In this document: in pieces, positions 21,801-28,950 of the stretch
Numbering within the stretch: position 1 is the first letter of the stretch
Layout of the letters: each line of letters begins with the position of its first letter
Source: Siphonodentalium dalli
Taxonomy: Eukaryota; Mollusca; Scaphopoda; Gadilida; Siphonodentaliidae
Reading direction: 5' to 3'
Length of the DNA: 64,000 nt
Assembly: GCA_032622095.1 (NCBI GenBank)
Contig: CP136067.1
Coordinates: 92,000,707 to 92,064,706 of the forward strand
Translations under genes and position numbers: made by a program
The notes under the pieces: generated by a model
What the model was told of the DNA's origin: nothing
The model's database searches: none
The model's input: the letters and a program-made list of their open reading frames with translations, nothing else

Positions 21801-22811
21801 ACATGCAATTGCTCTGAGGGGTAGCATCACTAAATTCACCCTCTTGGGAACCTCATTCTGCTAATGAGAGACATGCTATTTCAAGGCTTGTTCAGGATAT
21901 TAAAGTGAACTCTATCTCCAGTTAAGAACATTTTAGTTCTGATAATTCAAGAGGTATTCATTTGGGAACACTAATTTGGTGTATCATGATATGTATCGTA
22001 CCGTTGATCGTGATTGATGTCGTATCATGAACAAGTGTATCATTACAGGACTACTCTCGTGTCCCGATTAAAATTACATGCAACAATATTTTTTTTCATG
22101 AAATTGGCAATTGCCACCCTGTACGAGCTTATTCTGGTCTATACATTGATTTATTTTATTAATTTTAAACTGGCAAGATCATTTGTAACTTGCCAAAACG
22201 CGATAAAACCAAATTAGTATGACCAAAAGCAAATAATGTAAATATTCTTCTCTGTCTGAATGATGATGTTTTACAAACCTTTCTACCGATGTAACGCATG
22301 CGGAGGTGTTTCAATCAATTGAATACTTTATTTAAAAACCATTACTGATGTAGGCTGTAGTAGGCAGTGGCGACTAGTGTAAGTACCAAGCAAGTTTGAG
22401 TTACTGGTAAACATTGTTTTGTTCGCATAAATTATATTCCGGCTTAATTTCACTCCGTATAAAATTAATTCCGGGAATCAATGATAGACATGCATAAAAC
22501 CTAACCGGTTGCTCACCAAAACAAATCGGTATACTTGCTAATTTGGAATTTGAAATTAAACAAATCAACACTTTTATAAAGATATATAAAATATGTCTGC
22601 CCTGTACTTCTACTCCGGTCTGTACTATTATTGAAATTTGCCCATTTGTCCGCCCTGTACTACTATTCCAGTCTGTTCTTCTATTCGGGACACAAGAGTA
22701 CATATCAGAAGTATTTTAGACTATCCTTGGTTGATCTCTGATTAGCTCACCATTTTGCCGCAGTACCCCAATCAGCTGGGTTATAATGCGTGACGCTGCC
22801 TCGTCTGTCAT
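3711..22811 (-). CDS. STK11IP: STK11-interacting protein (LIP1), 5' part of a six-exon-plus gene
   Basis: Six minus-strand exons, each with AG acceptor and GT donor, join without breaking frame: 61, 218, 168, 108, 72 and 130 nt, giving 252 codons plus one base. The product starts MTDEAASRIITQLIGVLRQN. It then has an ILSGKSK...LT...VLN block, a FVHDFVIKTIALK block, an LQCLEIKKVP..MLEGL repeat, an ESCGGDKCEP block, an IELSHN repeat and VNLGFN / LILRNNN leucine-rich repeats. This order matches the N-terminal half of STK11IP as I know it (LSGxSxLSLxT, LELRGVPLHCLHGL, ACGGD, LNLSHN, LDISYN, LILRGNELRSL). The family binds the kinase STK11/LKB1 and is reported at lysosomes in mTORC1/autophagy control. 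The rest of the LRRs and the C-terminal part lie beyond the left edge. Introns are 3688, 393, 1125, 5033 and 8105 bp, most of it mobile DNA. Confidence in the family is high; whether the locus is intact cannot be judged from half a gene. Confidence 0.85.
3900..3990. mobile_element. Fragment of the TTAA-type palindromic MITE family
   Basis: CGTTCATGACG, GTGCAGCATTAAAGATCCTG and TGCCAGTGCAT, then TCTTATATATGTGAG, are shared with 12953-13130, 20150-20260 and 54510-54605. It is a decayed one-sided copy. Confidence 0.45.
4747..6559. mobile_element. Non-autonomous hAT element with 8-bp target duplication
   Basis: Terminal inverted repeats CAGTGTTCGCGCTG (4755-4768) and CAGCGCGAACACTG (6538-6551) are flanked by the identical 8-mer CTCGTTAG (4747-4754 and 6552-6559). 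Both hAT hallmarks are therefore present. Subterminal TTTAGCCAAA / ATTAGCCAAAT repeats occur near both ends in the same direction (4789-4880 and 6450-6530). No transposase reading frame remains. It lies in STK11IP intron 5 and carries a second transposon at 5343-6129. Confidence 0.92.
5343..6129. mobile_element. TTAA-flanked inverted-repeat element inside the hAT
   Basis: The left terminus AGCCCCGGTTCCATATCCCC and the right terminus ATATGGAACCGGGGC are inverted repeats, flanked by TTAA (5339-5342 and 6130-6133). The interior is made of short repeats of ATTCGGGA, ATTCGGCA and CCCGAAT. Target site and termini fit the piggyBac/Kolobok kind; no transposase is present. Confidence 0.75.
6560..6654. 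other. Short intronic gap between hAT and LINE
   Basis: About 95 bp of AT-rich sequence between the hAT target duplication and the LINE A-tract. Nothing else is seen. Confidence 0.4.
6655..9720 (-). mobile_element. 5'-truncated L1/Tx1-type LINE
   Basis: Minus-strand non-LTR retrotransposon: reverse transcriptase and C-terminal domain between 9655 and 7435, a 3' region down to a poly(A) signal (AATAAA, 6685-6680), and an A-tract of about 19 (T-run 6655-6673 on the given strand). The endonuclease and ORF1 are missing and homology fades at about 9720, so it is truncated or eroded at its 5' end. The 3' region between 6870 and 7434 is assigned by position only. It lies in STK11IP intron 5, in the gene's own orientation. 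Confidence 0.8.
7435..9633 (-). pseudogene. L1/Tx1-type ORF2 remnant: reverse transcriptase plus CCHC
   Basis: The reading frame starts inside an LIPKKDKN-x-LKNWRPISLLN block. It continues through FLAGRYIGDNTRL, LIDFEKAFDTV, GCRQGDPISP (RT motifs 3-4) and the catalytic YADDT box, to a thumb region and a C-terminal CNRC-x(8)-H-x4-C knuckle near 7760-7815. One in-frame TAG (8494-8496) splits it. A one-base frameshift near 9634 separates it from an upstream KQGIIT block. The motif set and the missing endonuclease fit a dead copy of the L1/Tx1 clade. Confidence 0.85.
9881..11894. mobile_element. Non-autonomous piggyBac-like element (2.0 kb)
   Basis: Flanked by TTAA (9877-9880, 11895-11898). Termini are CCCTGTCAGTGCCAAGTC and its inverted partner GACTCGGCACTGAAAGGG; the inverted repeat continues for about 60 bp through GTATCAA and CATATTTCCTTGATCATTTT. 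TTAA target plus CCC/GGG ends is the piggyBac pattern. The interior has CTGT and GTCCGTC repeats and a degenerate tandem of about 120 bp (AACCAAATTTGGTATG, AATATGGGTTTGATCC, GAGTTATGACCC). No transposase is seen. Confidence 0.75.
11745..11839. repeat. Perfect 41-bp inverted repeat with 13-nt loop
   Basis: Bases 11745-11785 are exactly reverse complementary to 11799-11839. The loop is GAGCTCTTTGCTA. It lies just inside the right terminus of the piggyBac-like element. The arm starts TCAAATTTATTGATTATAAT. Confidence 0.9.
11946..12017 (-). CDS. STK11IP: STK11IP exon 5
   Basis: A 72-nt exon (24 codons) between acceptor TTTTTTTCAG|CGA and donor CTGCAG|GTACC. It encodes RLVSVLEVIELSHNFIK, then RTENFLQ: a leucine-rich repeat with the typical L-x-x-L-x-L-S-H-N core. 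It joins in phase 0 to exons on both sides. Confidence 0.8.
12149..12334. mobile_element. Mariner-type foldback MITE, copy 1
   Basis: Termini CAGTAATGCTCTAAG and CTTAGAGCATTACTG form a long imperfect inverted repeat including TTTCAGGATTTAGTCGGAAA and its partner. Other copies (32704, 49718) are flanked by TA. It lies in STK11IP intron 4, 132 bp upstream (5') of exon 5. Confidence 0.75.
12540..12665. repeat. Short duplicated motif with ACTCAT/ATGAGT symmetry
   Basis: GGTTAATA-GGGAACTACTCATC-ATGAGTATTTAGT occurs twice in tandem, with a further ATGAGTATTTAGGG upstream. Confidence 0.5.
12953..13130. mobile_element. TTAA-type MITE fragment with 69-bp-class hairpin
   Basis: A palindrome built on ATTCTCTTATATATGCGAG and its complement occupies about 12957-13027. 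It is followed by AATATTCACCTTGACTTTG, GTGCTGCACT-type sequence and the terminus CATCATGAAAGGGTT. It is related to 20150-20260. Confidence 0.6.
13215..16365 (+). mobile_element. Non-autonomous Helitron (3.15 kb)
   Basis: The left end reads TCTATATCTATATTTGCG, then GTCTGTCTGTCTG. The right end has a hairpin (CCTGG-GCAATG-CCGGG) nine bases before CTAG (16362-16365), followed by host T. An A|T insertion site, no target duplication and the hairpin-then-CTAG end are Helitron hallmarks. Removing 13215-16365 restores GTTA|TAGTT, which matches the uninterrupted exon copy around 17070-17090. The left boundary could equally be the TC at 13218. The interior is a degenerate tandem (see 13330-15250). No Rep/helicase is seen. 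Confidence 0.8.
13330..15250. repeat. Degenerate tandem array inside the Helitron
   Basis: Units of roughly 130-180 bp share GTCGCCGATTTCCACCAAA, then TGATACATA-TCTTCTCTATGATA, GAGGAATCTAATCGTGTGG and TTTAAAGACG. At least ten are discernible. Some have stretches of C/G-rich AAGGGGGAGGGG. Confidence 0.75.
16456..16982. other. Unassigned intron 4 sequence
   Basis: About 530 bp of unique-looking AT-rich DNA between exon 4 copies. It begins GACCGGGTTGTGGCTGAGG. No termini, exon or RNA is recognised. Confidence 0.35.
17051..17158 (-). CDS. STK11IP: STK11IP exon 4
   Basis: Acceptor GTTTCAG|GATG and donor CACTG|GTAAGT bound 36 codons. The translation is DVLESCGGDKCEPMCWP, then CLKWCSFNYNNIHSLDESL. 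The CGGD-x-C block and the SFNYN-x(5)-LD-x-SL stretch match the segment between the first and second LRR groups of STK11IP. The 3' part of this exon plus about 22 bp of the following intron recurs as decayed copies downstream in intron 4. Confidence 0.85.
17287..17775. mobile_element. Palindrome-of-palindromes MITE (AGAATGAGGTCCCC family), copy 1
   Basis: The core AGAATGAGGTCCCCAGAGGG, then TGAATTTAGTGATGCTA, occurs in alternating orientation. The stretch 17287-17517 is a near-perfect inverted repeat of about 115-bp arms, and each arm is itself a hairpin. A unique spacer (TTTTATCTTCTGTAAATTAG) and another hairpin (17664-17758) follow. Termini carry AATAGTGTGTCTGTCATTTG-like sequence. It sits at the 3' end of STK11IP intron 3, immediately upstream of exon 4. 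Confidence 0.8.
17868..18279. mobile_element. Compact Harbinger-type MITE abutting exon 3
   Basis: Flanked by TAA at 17865-17867 and 18280-18282. Termini GGCCAAAACAAAACACCTCT and AGAGGTTTTTTTGGGCC are inverted repeats. A 3-bp TWA target and GGCC ends fit the PIF/Harbinger pattern. It is 412 bp with no coding capacity. Its right target duplication overlaps the exon 3 splice donor. Confidence 0.75.
18284..18451 (-). CDS. STK11IP: STK11IP exon 3
   Basis: Acceptor CTATTTCAG|ATT and donor ACAG|GTTAGG bound exactly 56 codons. The translation begins IIHGSCTIQSPIQLSRFRLL and continues LQCLEIKKVPIHMLEGLKHQ, ending TLIVTRCLQNIQ. It corresponds to the first leucine-rich repeat region (LRHLELRGVP-type). 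The donor is odd: the TAA target duplication of a Harbinger-type MITE supplies +2 to +4, and the first two MITE bases supply +5 and +6. Confidence 0.85.
18845..19062 (-). CDS. STK11IP: STK11IP exon 2
   Basis: Acceptor TTTATTCAG|GAGAG and donor AAG|GTATGT bound 218 nt (two bases plus 72 codons). The translation holds RILSGKSKFCLTTQGLSVLN near the start and NVQFVHDFVIKTIALK at the end. Both are recognisable STK11IP N-terminal blocks. The middle (ETDTEMSFSERRRLARQELY) is charged and probably helical, with no counterpart I recall in vertebrates. Confidence 0.85.
19200..19433. repeat. Degenerate CCCGA/GACAGCCCGA minisatellite
   Basis: A short-period repeat built from CCCGACCCGATCGACCC, GAGACAGCCCGA and CCAGTGACAA modules lies 140 bp 5' of STK11IP exon 2. 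It is far more GC-rich than its surroundings. Confidence 0.75.
19460..19910. mobile_element. piggyBac-type MITE with two inverted 69-bp hairpins, copy 1
   Basis: Termini CCCTTTACCCAACA and TGTTGGGTAAAGGG are flanked by TTAA (19456-19459) and TCAA (19911-19914, a decayed TTAA). Inside, hairpins at 19615-19683 and 19816-19884 (GCCAATGCATTCTCTTATAT..., 28-bp arms) are in opposite orientation to each other. A spacer of T/A-rich TTTTTACATTCTTTAACAA repeats separates them. It lies in STK11IP intron 1. Confidence 0.8.
20020..20096. mobile_element. Mariner-type MITE, right half only
   Basis: ATTTCCGACTAAATCCTGAA through GGGCATTACTG matches the right arm of the element at 12149-12334. The left arm is absent. 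Confidence 0.7.
20150..20260. mobile_element. TTAA-type MITE fragment
   Basis: TTAACCCTTTCATGACGG, GATGCAGCATTAAATATTC and a partly deleted hairpin (GGGAGCCTCGCATATATAAC) are shared with 12953-13130 and 54510-54605. Confidence 0.55.
20633..21888. mobile_element. AGAATGAGG-family MITE, copy 2, split by an 820-bp insertion
   Basis: The left half 20633-20930 (AAGCCTTGAAATAGTGTGTC, hairpin, spacer) stops at GACTATAGAT. The matching right half resumes at about 21754 (GGAGATGAGGCC, hairpin, GCTATTTCAAGGCTT). The material between (20931-21753) is unrelated and unrecognised. Confidence 0.7.
21889..22750. other. Unassigned part of STK11IP intron 1
   Basis: AT-rich sequence with no recognised element ends. 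A short CCGCCCTGTACT/TACTATTCCAGTCTG repetition is present at 22590-22690. Confidence 0.35.
22751..22811 (-). CDS. STK11IP: STK11IP exon 1 (start codon)
   Basis: ATG at 22811-22809 opens 20 codons (MTDEAASRIITQLIGVLRQN) plus one base, then a good donor, G|GTGAGC. The split codon joins to the GA of exon 2 to give Gly, followed by ERILSG. This start was chosen because it is the only upstream minus-strand stretch seen that fits the expected LLR-x-NG lead-in and the phase of exon 2. A CAG lies just 5' of the ATG, so a further 5'-UTR exon is possible. Confidence 0.75.
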
Positions 22812-22855
22812 CTCTGTGAATTGATATCAGGGGTCAAATTTCATGTGATTTGGTA

Positions 22856-22977
22856 GCATGTGGCCTTTTAGTCAGATCAATTGACAACATGTGGCTTCTT
22901 CTTATGTCAGATCCTTCAGCATTGAACATGTGGCTTCTTCTTACGTCAGATCCTTCAGCAACATGTGGCTTCTTCCA
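22856..22977. promoter_or_regulatory. Triplicated motif just upstream of the STK11IP start codon
   Basis: Direct repeats begin at 22887, 22926 and 22961 (the last truncated), with a degenerate one at 22856. They contain ACATGTGGCTTCTTCTT and then TTACGTCA or TTATGTCA plus GATCCTTCAGCA. Each full unit has an E-box (CATGTG) and a CRE/ATF-like site. They sit about 45-165 bp 5' of the exon 1 ATG, where a promoter is expected. Function is inference only. Confidence 0.35.
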
Positions 22978-23005
22978 ACAATATGGTCGAAATAAAGTCA
23001 GGCCT

Positions 23006-23395
23006 GCAAAGTGTGTCTGCCATTTGCAGAATGAGGTCAACATATGGTGAATTTAGTGACTATATCCCGCATGATGGGCTAGTATAGCCAAATTCACCCT
23101 CTGGGCATATTGAACATTCTGCTTAGACCTCAAGTGCTATGGGAGATTTAGGATAAGGTTGAAGTTACCCAGTTGAAATTGGTGATGTTCACCCATTAGT
23201 CACCTCAATTATTCATTTTATCTTCTTCAAATTAGAGGCAAAAAGTAACTAATAACAATGTTAATTTGAAATTATAGGTACTTCCCAGAAAATGTGGCCT
23301 AAGCAGAATGAGATGTCCCCAGAGGGTGAATTTGGATATGCTAGCCAACTGGGGACTTCATTCTGCAAATGACAGACACAATAATTGACGGCTTG
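23006..23395. mobile_element. AGAATGAGG-family MITE, copy 3
   Basis: It runs from GCAAAGTGTGTCTGCCATTT through a first hairpin (GGTGAATTTAGTG...), the standard spacer (TTTTATCTTC-TCAAATTAG) and a shortened second hairpin, to CATTCTGCAAATGACAGACA. It starts about 195 bp upstream of the STK11IP ATG. Confidence 0.75.
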
Positions 23396-23442
23396 AATAA
23401 AGAATAAATTTTTATTTGATCTTGAAAATGATACCCTACCTA

Positions 23443-23621
23443 CAATAAATATATAGAACCGTCTTCGTGTATGTTTTTGTAAATGATTACGGTACCGCAC
23501 GAGATAGCCGGCGGAGTGATACCACGAGAGCCGGAACGGCACGAGTGGTATCACTCCGCCGGCTATCGAGTGTGGTAATCATTTACACAAAAAAAACACG
23601 AAGACGGTTCTATATTTATTA
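23443..23621. mobile_element. Long foldback MITE (about 179 bp)
   Basis: Near-perfect inverted repeat centred at about 23533: AATAAATATATAGAACCGTC...CCGGCGGAGTGATACCACG pairs with the right arm ending GACGGTTCTATATTTATT. Both arms place AATAAAT at the outer ends. Confidence 0.8.
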
Positions 23622-24484
23622 CATATCTCCCATATAACTAGGATGTCAATAAATTTTTATATTTATTGCCAAAATCTGCCACATTAGTGTTCCTTTAAAA
23701 TGCATAGGGTTAATTTCAGTTACAAATCAGGGAACCAGTCTATCGATTCGAGGATCTCTAGAAACTTCCTTTACCGGCAAACTCCTGAAACTTTGTTTAT
23801 GCTTCATCTGGATTCGAAAATGTGTTATAATTGTGTTTAATTCAACTGATTTGGTTCATAAATCCTCAAATAAAGTTGTGCTTTGTGTGGAAGAATAGAT
23901 ACAGACAACTGTCTTACTGTCACCAAAAAGTATCTTGTTGTTCATTTATGGATTTTTAATTTACTTTTCGCCGCTGAAAGTTGGAAATTGATGAAAGTGA
24001 AACTTCGTCATAGGATATTTCAAGGAATTCATTCACTTTAAATGGGAAATAACAAAATACTGTGAATGGTCTGAGGGGTAGCATCAATGGTCATAGATTC
24101 ACATGAATATTTATTTTACATTATAGTTTGTCAACAAATCTACCAGAACTTAAAGGTATTTATACTGTTTGGTTTTTTTATTTTGTGCTCAAATCGGCAT
24201 ATTTTACATATCATTTACATGTACATCACAGAACTTTTCCTAAAACTAAACTGTTTTAATATAATTTCCTGATATTACTTGGTTAAAACTGGACAAGAAG
24301 CCAACAGTTATTTATTATATTGCAGTTCAACTTTATATGAAGCACCGAGGACAGCATCTAGTGTTTAACATACCAAGGACCTTGGTCAAGCAAATTATTA
24401 CAGCACCAGCGACTTTAAATCAATGAAAGAATTATCAAAGAATACAAATACAACAATTTTTCAATCAATGCGGTCTCACATTAA
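23622..24484. other. Unassigned sequence
   Basis: No exon, RNA or repeat terminus is recognised. It is AT-rich with short open frames typical of noncoding DNA. Confidence 0.35.
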
Positions 24485-27172
24485 CTTAAGGACTTTGCTA
24501 ACCCAATTTTCCCCAAATTTTATGGAGTCAAAATAAAGGTTTATGTTCACTTTTATTAGTGATCACAGTAACCAAACCCATGAATGCAACATTTTAAGAG
24601 TATAATTCATGGTGGAACATGTCAGAAATACTAAATGTGAACTTTATAGAGGTTTTTAAAAATAATTTTTTCGAACCCAAATCCAACAAACACAAAGTCC
24701 ATATCTGAGAAAAAAATATGGGAATGTGTGCTGAACACTGTGAAGAATGAAGAACAATAAAAATATATTCATATTTACCAAGTATTCTTTGAAAAATATA
24801 CTCAGAACCACTTGTTTGCAAATGGTAGATTAACTTTCTCAGTAATGCTGTCCAGAAGATGACACTTGATGGGTGGATTATGGGTACCTTGTACACAGTC
24901 TTGCTGGGATTGTTATCAGCCTGTGTGCCAGTCTGTGGCCACTGGACCATAAGGGATTAGTCCACGATTGGTGACCTATTTAGTGGTTACAGGGTGGTGT
25001 GCTAAATTGAAGCTTAAGAAATTATTTTGTCAACTCACCACTGTCAATAGTTAACCAATCGCTGCCAGCTATCAGTTAGCCATGTTGGGGAAATAATTCT
25101 GGCATTTGTTAACAACTGGTTCTATGTAATGTTTTCAAAGAACACTTGGTAAATATGAATATATTTTTATTGTTCTTCATTCTTCACAGTATTCACTACA
25201 CATTTCCATATCTTTTTCTTAGAAATTGATTTTGTTTTTGTTGGATTTGGGTTCGAAAAAAATATTTTGTAGATCCTCTATAAAGTTCACATTTTGTATT
25301 TCTTAGATAATCCACCACTAATTATACTGTTAAAATGGTGCATCCATGGGTTTGGTTGCTGTGATTACCAAAAAAAGTGGCCCTTATTTTGTCAATTTAA
25401 TGAATAATTCATGAGCCGTTGTCCATTTTTTTCTCATATTGATATGCAGTTTTTGTTATAAATTATATTACAGGTTATCAATCTTCAATCCATGGTTCCA
25501 GGGAAGAACTTCCGTGTAAAATAAGTTTTCTCAGTGATTTTCAGTTGAATTTCCTAATTAAATATGCAAATTATATGCAAATTAGCAAAATGCCGATAAA
25601 CTAATTTGCATATTCGGCCAGTCATTGTGTAAAATTATTTTATCCGAATACTTGTTCCAAGTTTCATACAGAATCGTTGAGTAGTTTAAGAGTTACATGT
25701 ATTTCAATGTATTTTAATGTAATTTTATTGTGAAAATTCCCCCCAAAAAAGGTCATTTTGGGTCCGTCCCACACTTTGGAGAATAGTCATAAAGCACTGG
25801 GAGCCGATTACCAAAAAACACCTAGTTTTTTAACATTCAAACGACCATATCTCCAGAACTAAAGGGAATTTTTCAATTCTGTAAAAAGTTTTGTGTATTG
25901 TTTTCATTGCCCTTTAAAATGACACCAGTTTTAGTGCAAACACATCTGTTTGAAATTTTGAGTGGAATTGCCTAATTTGGGTTGAAATTGGGTTAGCAAT
26001 AGTGCTGGGCGGTATTTAACCATAAAAATACCGCGGTAATCCTAAAATAATACCGCGGTATACGGTATTACCGATTATTTAAACTAATCCCTTAAACCCC
26101 CGTTTAGTAGCATTCGTTTGGTACACAGGTCGACTGTTTATGGAGGGAAATCTAATCGCTACCCAGATTACATAAAACAAGGAAATTTACACTCCGTTTT
26201 ATTAAATTATGGAATGCAATCAATGAATGTATCATTATCTGCATGCATGGATTCATGAGCTGATCTTAAATACAGGTAATAATTGTGATTTATACAATTT
26301 AATGCAAGCATCATTCAGCGAAGTTGGATACACCTAAGAGCTTTGAAACAATCCCCAACTGACAGTGCCGACTTGCAGAGCACGTGCTGTGACGTTGATA
26401 TTGGAATGTTCCGCCGGGTGTGAATAACTTAAGAATAAGTACGATGATTTTATTAAATGCCGGGAAATGAAGTGTATTACTTCCAAAGTATTTAACTTCT
26501 AGAACTATTATTGACTTCCCGTTGCATTATTATAAATCATACTTTTAAATCCAGGTTTATGAATGTGATCAATTATTCCCACTCGATAACACCCCTGAAA
26601 TAATGAGCTGTCCATGCATTCAGTCGATTAAAAAAGGCGCAGAATGATGCAATCATACCTTGCAATATAATGTTGGGCTGGATTTTGTCCCAGGTGGGGA
26701 AGGAATGCATTTTGTTTGGAAATGACATAAACTTGCACACGCCAATCATTAAAACGGACTGGTCATTTTAAAATTGTCGATCAAGACGTGCATGGGGCAC
26801 ACAACGTAAGTCTTGAAATATATTTGCACCAATTTCGGGGATGACTTGGTAAACAGAATCCGCAACGCTAGTAGCTACTCCAGCCCAATTTACAGCAACG
26901 CTGTCTCCTGACACAAACTCGCTACCTCTTAATTGTGATTTCGATGAAATACGGTGTAAAGAAACGAAGTAATTTCTTTGTATCCCGACAAAGGAAAACC
27001 ACAATATACTCGGTAATGGTATGTAACCGCGATAATACCGTCTTCACGGTTTACCGATTATGGGAAAGAATGACGGTAACGGTATTGAAAATCTTACCGA
27101 CTATAATCGGTATACGGTATACCGAAATACCGCCCAGCAGCAGCACTAGTTAGCAAAGTCCTTAAGTTATTT
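24485..27172. mobile_element. Large foldback element interrupted by a hAT
   Basis: The outer ends ACTTAAGGACTTTGCTAACC (left) and GGTTAGCAA...AGTCCTTAAGT (right, split by the hAT) are inverted. Inside, about 240-bp arms (24559-24799 and 25130-25370) are imperfect inverted repeats (GTGATCACAGTAACCAAACC..., CATATTTACCAAGTATTC). The right side has about 600 bp with no left counterpart. No coding sequence is present. Confidence 0.65.
25992..27156. mobile_element. Non-autonomous hAT element with 8-bp target duplication
   Basis: The 8-mer GTTAGCAA (25992-25999 and 27149-27156) flanks 26000-27148. Termini TAGTGCTGGGCGGTATTT and AAATACCGCCCAGCA..GCACTA are inverted. Subterminal ACGGTATTACCG / GGTATACGGTATACCG repeats are present at both ends. 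No transposase frame is seen. Confidence 0.9.
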
Positions 27173-27647
27173 TGAAAATATGTGTTCATATGTGTGTGGA
27201 TACAGAATTCTGTTTCCAAAATGCTAATGAAACATCACCTCGGATAAGCTTGAAGCTGAGGTGGAATAAATGCGATATAGTCATCACACCACCAGGTCAT
27301 GTGAGTTGTGTCGTGACGTATCCGTCGCAATTTCTCAGTTTCAATCAAGTTTCAACCTCATTTTATTTCTTTCTTACTTTATTCACACTATCACGTTCTT
27401 ACCGGAATGAGCAAATCAACTCATATGCGTGTTGAACACATTTAACTTCGTATTCAACAGCTAAATTTCTGTTTAAAGCTCAAAATTCAAGTATTTAAAT
27501 TGAAAAATACAACAGACGGAGTTACTTAAAATTGGCTACTATTTCCCAGTTCCTGTTTCAATAACAAATTAGAGGGTATTCGTACTCTGCAATTTACGTT
27601 CAAAATCATATTTATTTTTCATTTTCTATGTGCACACGCCGCGCGCC

Positions 27648-28090
27648 ATCCATGAGGCCCCCACCCCACACCCCCCCCCCCCCTGGAATACGGAATACCA
27701 CTTAACACAGAGGGTGGAATACGGAATACCAGTTAACAGCCATATGGAATACGGAGTACCAGTTAAGATCAGATACAATATATTGATGATAAAAGGATCT
27801 AAAAGTAATAAAAGTATATATTGGAATAGTCTAGTATTCAACTGGAGGGGTGTTCGTGAAAATGAAGCAGACGAGAACAATTTTTATTTCAGAATTAGTT
27901 TGATATAGTTTGATTTACTGAGGGAAATGTTCAGATAATATGTTTTTTTGGAAGGTCGGCGTACAAATACCGGTATTTTTGGAATACCGAATACCTCCTA
28001 ACAGAGGGGCCGGAATACGGCGTAGGCCTACCTCATAACAGGGCATGGAATACGGCGTACGAAAGGGGGGGGGGTGGGGGCCTCATCCAT
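27648..28090. mobile_element. Inverted-repeat element with GGAATACGG repeats
   Basis: CATGAGGCCCCCACCCC (27650-27666) pairs with GGGGTGGGGGCCTCAT near 28071-28086. Between them, GGAATACGGAATACCAGTTAACA-type units recur at 27694-27770 and 27985-28060. 27808-27855 also matches 12410-12450 (TTGGAATAGTCTA...ATTCA.CTGGAGGGG). Confidence 0.5.
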
Positions 28091-28245
28091 TAGACATAAC
28101 ACTTCTGATATGCCGCTACCGGAAACAATGTATTTTATAAACTTATAAGCTTTACACAGCTTTACACAAACTTTTCGGGACATGACAAACTGCGGGATGG
28201 GATGCAGGACAAAATGACGAACTACGGACATTTACGTGAAACAGT

Positions 28246-28950
28246 CGATATCTCGAAATGGAAGCGGGGTAACGTCGCAAGAGCTATACTCTGACATTTA
28301 CCTCAGTTAACGGTATATATACTCGCATAGCGCGCATCTATACTCATAAATCGACTCCACCCACCCGTAGGCCTATATATGTGCAATTTCACTTATATAT
28401 CAACTTATCAAGATGTAATCAGGGGCGCCGGAAGAGGGGGGGCAGAGGTGACAGCTGACCCCCCCCCCCCCCTGCCCTTGACCAAGGGGGGCGAGCGGGG
28501 GCAGGACTTGCCCTTTTTCTGGAGACAGAAAATGCTTTTTGTGTGTTTAATCTCGTGTTTTTATAGCAAAATGTGACTTTTTTTTGGTCCAAATACCACC
28601 AATTTCACAAGGAATATGAATTTTTTGTCAATTGTATCACAAAACGGCCATAAAAACCGACAAATACCATTAAAATAGGGATTTTTGCCACCATGAATTT
28701 ATGGTTATTTTCCCGAGTTTGCGGCGAAATGCCCTTTTTTGCGGAAAAGTGCCCTTTTTGTAGGCTCTGCCGCCCCCTGCCCTTGGATGCTTCCGGCGCC
28801 CCTGAAGATGTTCCACCCACTTTGGTGTCTTAAAAACCACCCGAAAGAGATCCGTCAATTAGTTGAATATAACGTGAATGCCAATTTGTGGTGAAGGTCA
28901 GAGTATATATATAGCTCTTTCGACGTTACCCCGCTACCTCTCGAAATATA
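28246..28950. mobile_element. Inverted-repeat element carrying a hAT MITE
   Basis: The left arm (28252-28297, GCGGGGTAACGTCGCAAGAG, CTATACTCTGAC) pairs with the right arm (28897-28947, GGTCAGAGTATA, CTCTTTCGACGTTACCCCGC). The arms are about 45 bp. The hAT-type insertion at 28420 sits between them. Confidence 0.6.
28420..28804. mobile_element. hAT-type MITE (385 bp)
   Basis: Termini CAGGGGCGCCGGAAG and CTTCCGGCGCCCCTG are perfect inverted repeats. AAGATGT occurs next to both ends (28410-28416 and 28805-28811), a near-complete 8-bp duplication. The interior has CCCCCTGCCCTTG repeats and G/C tracts. Confidence 0.8.

Noticed and set aside
24594-24950. 118-codon minus-strand open frame
   Set aside because: It lies across an arm of the foldback element; the other arm (25130-25370) does not preserve the frame.
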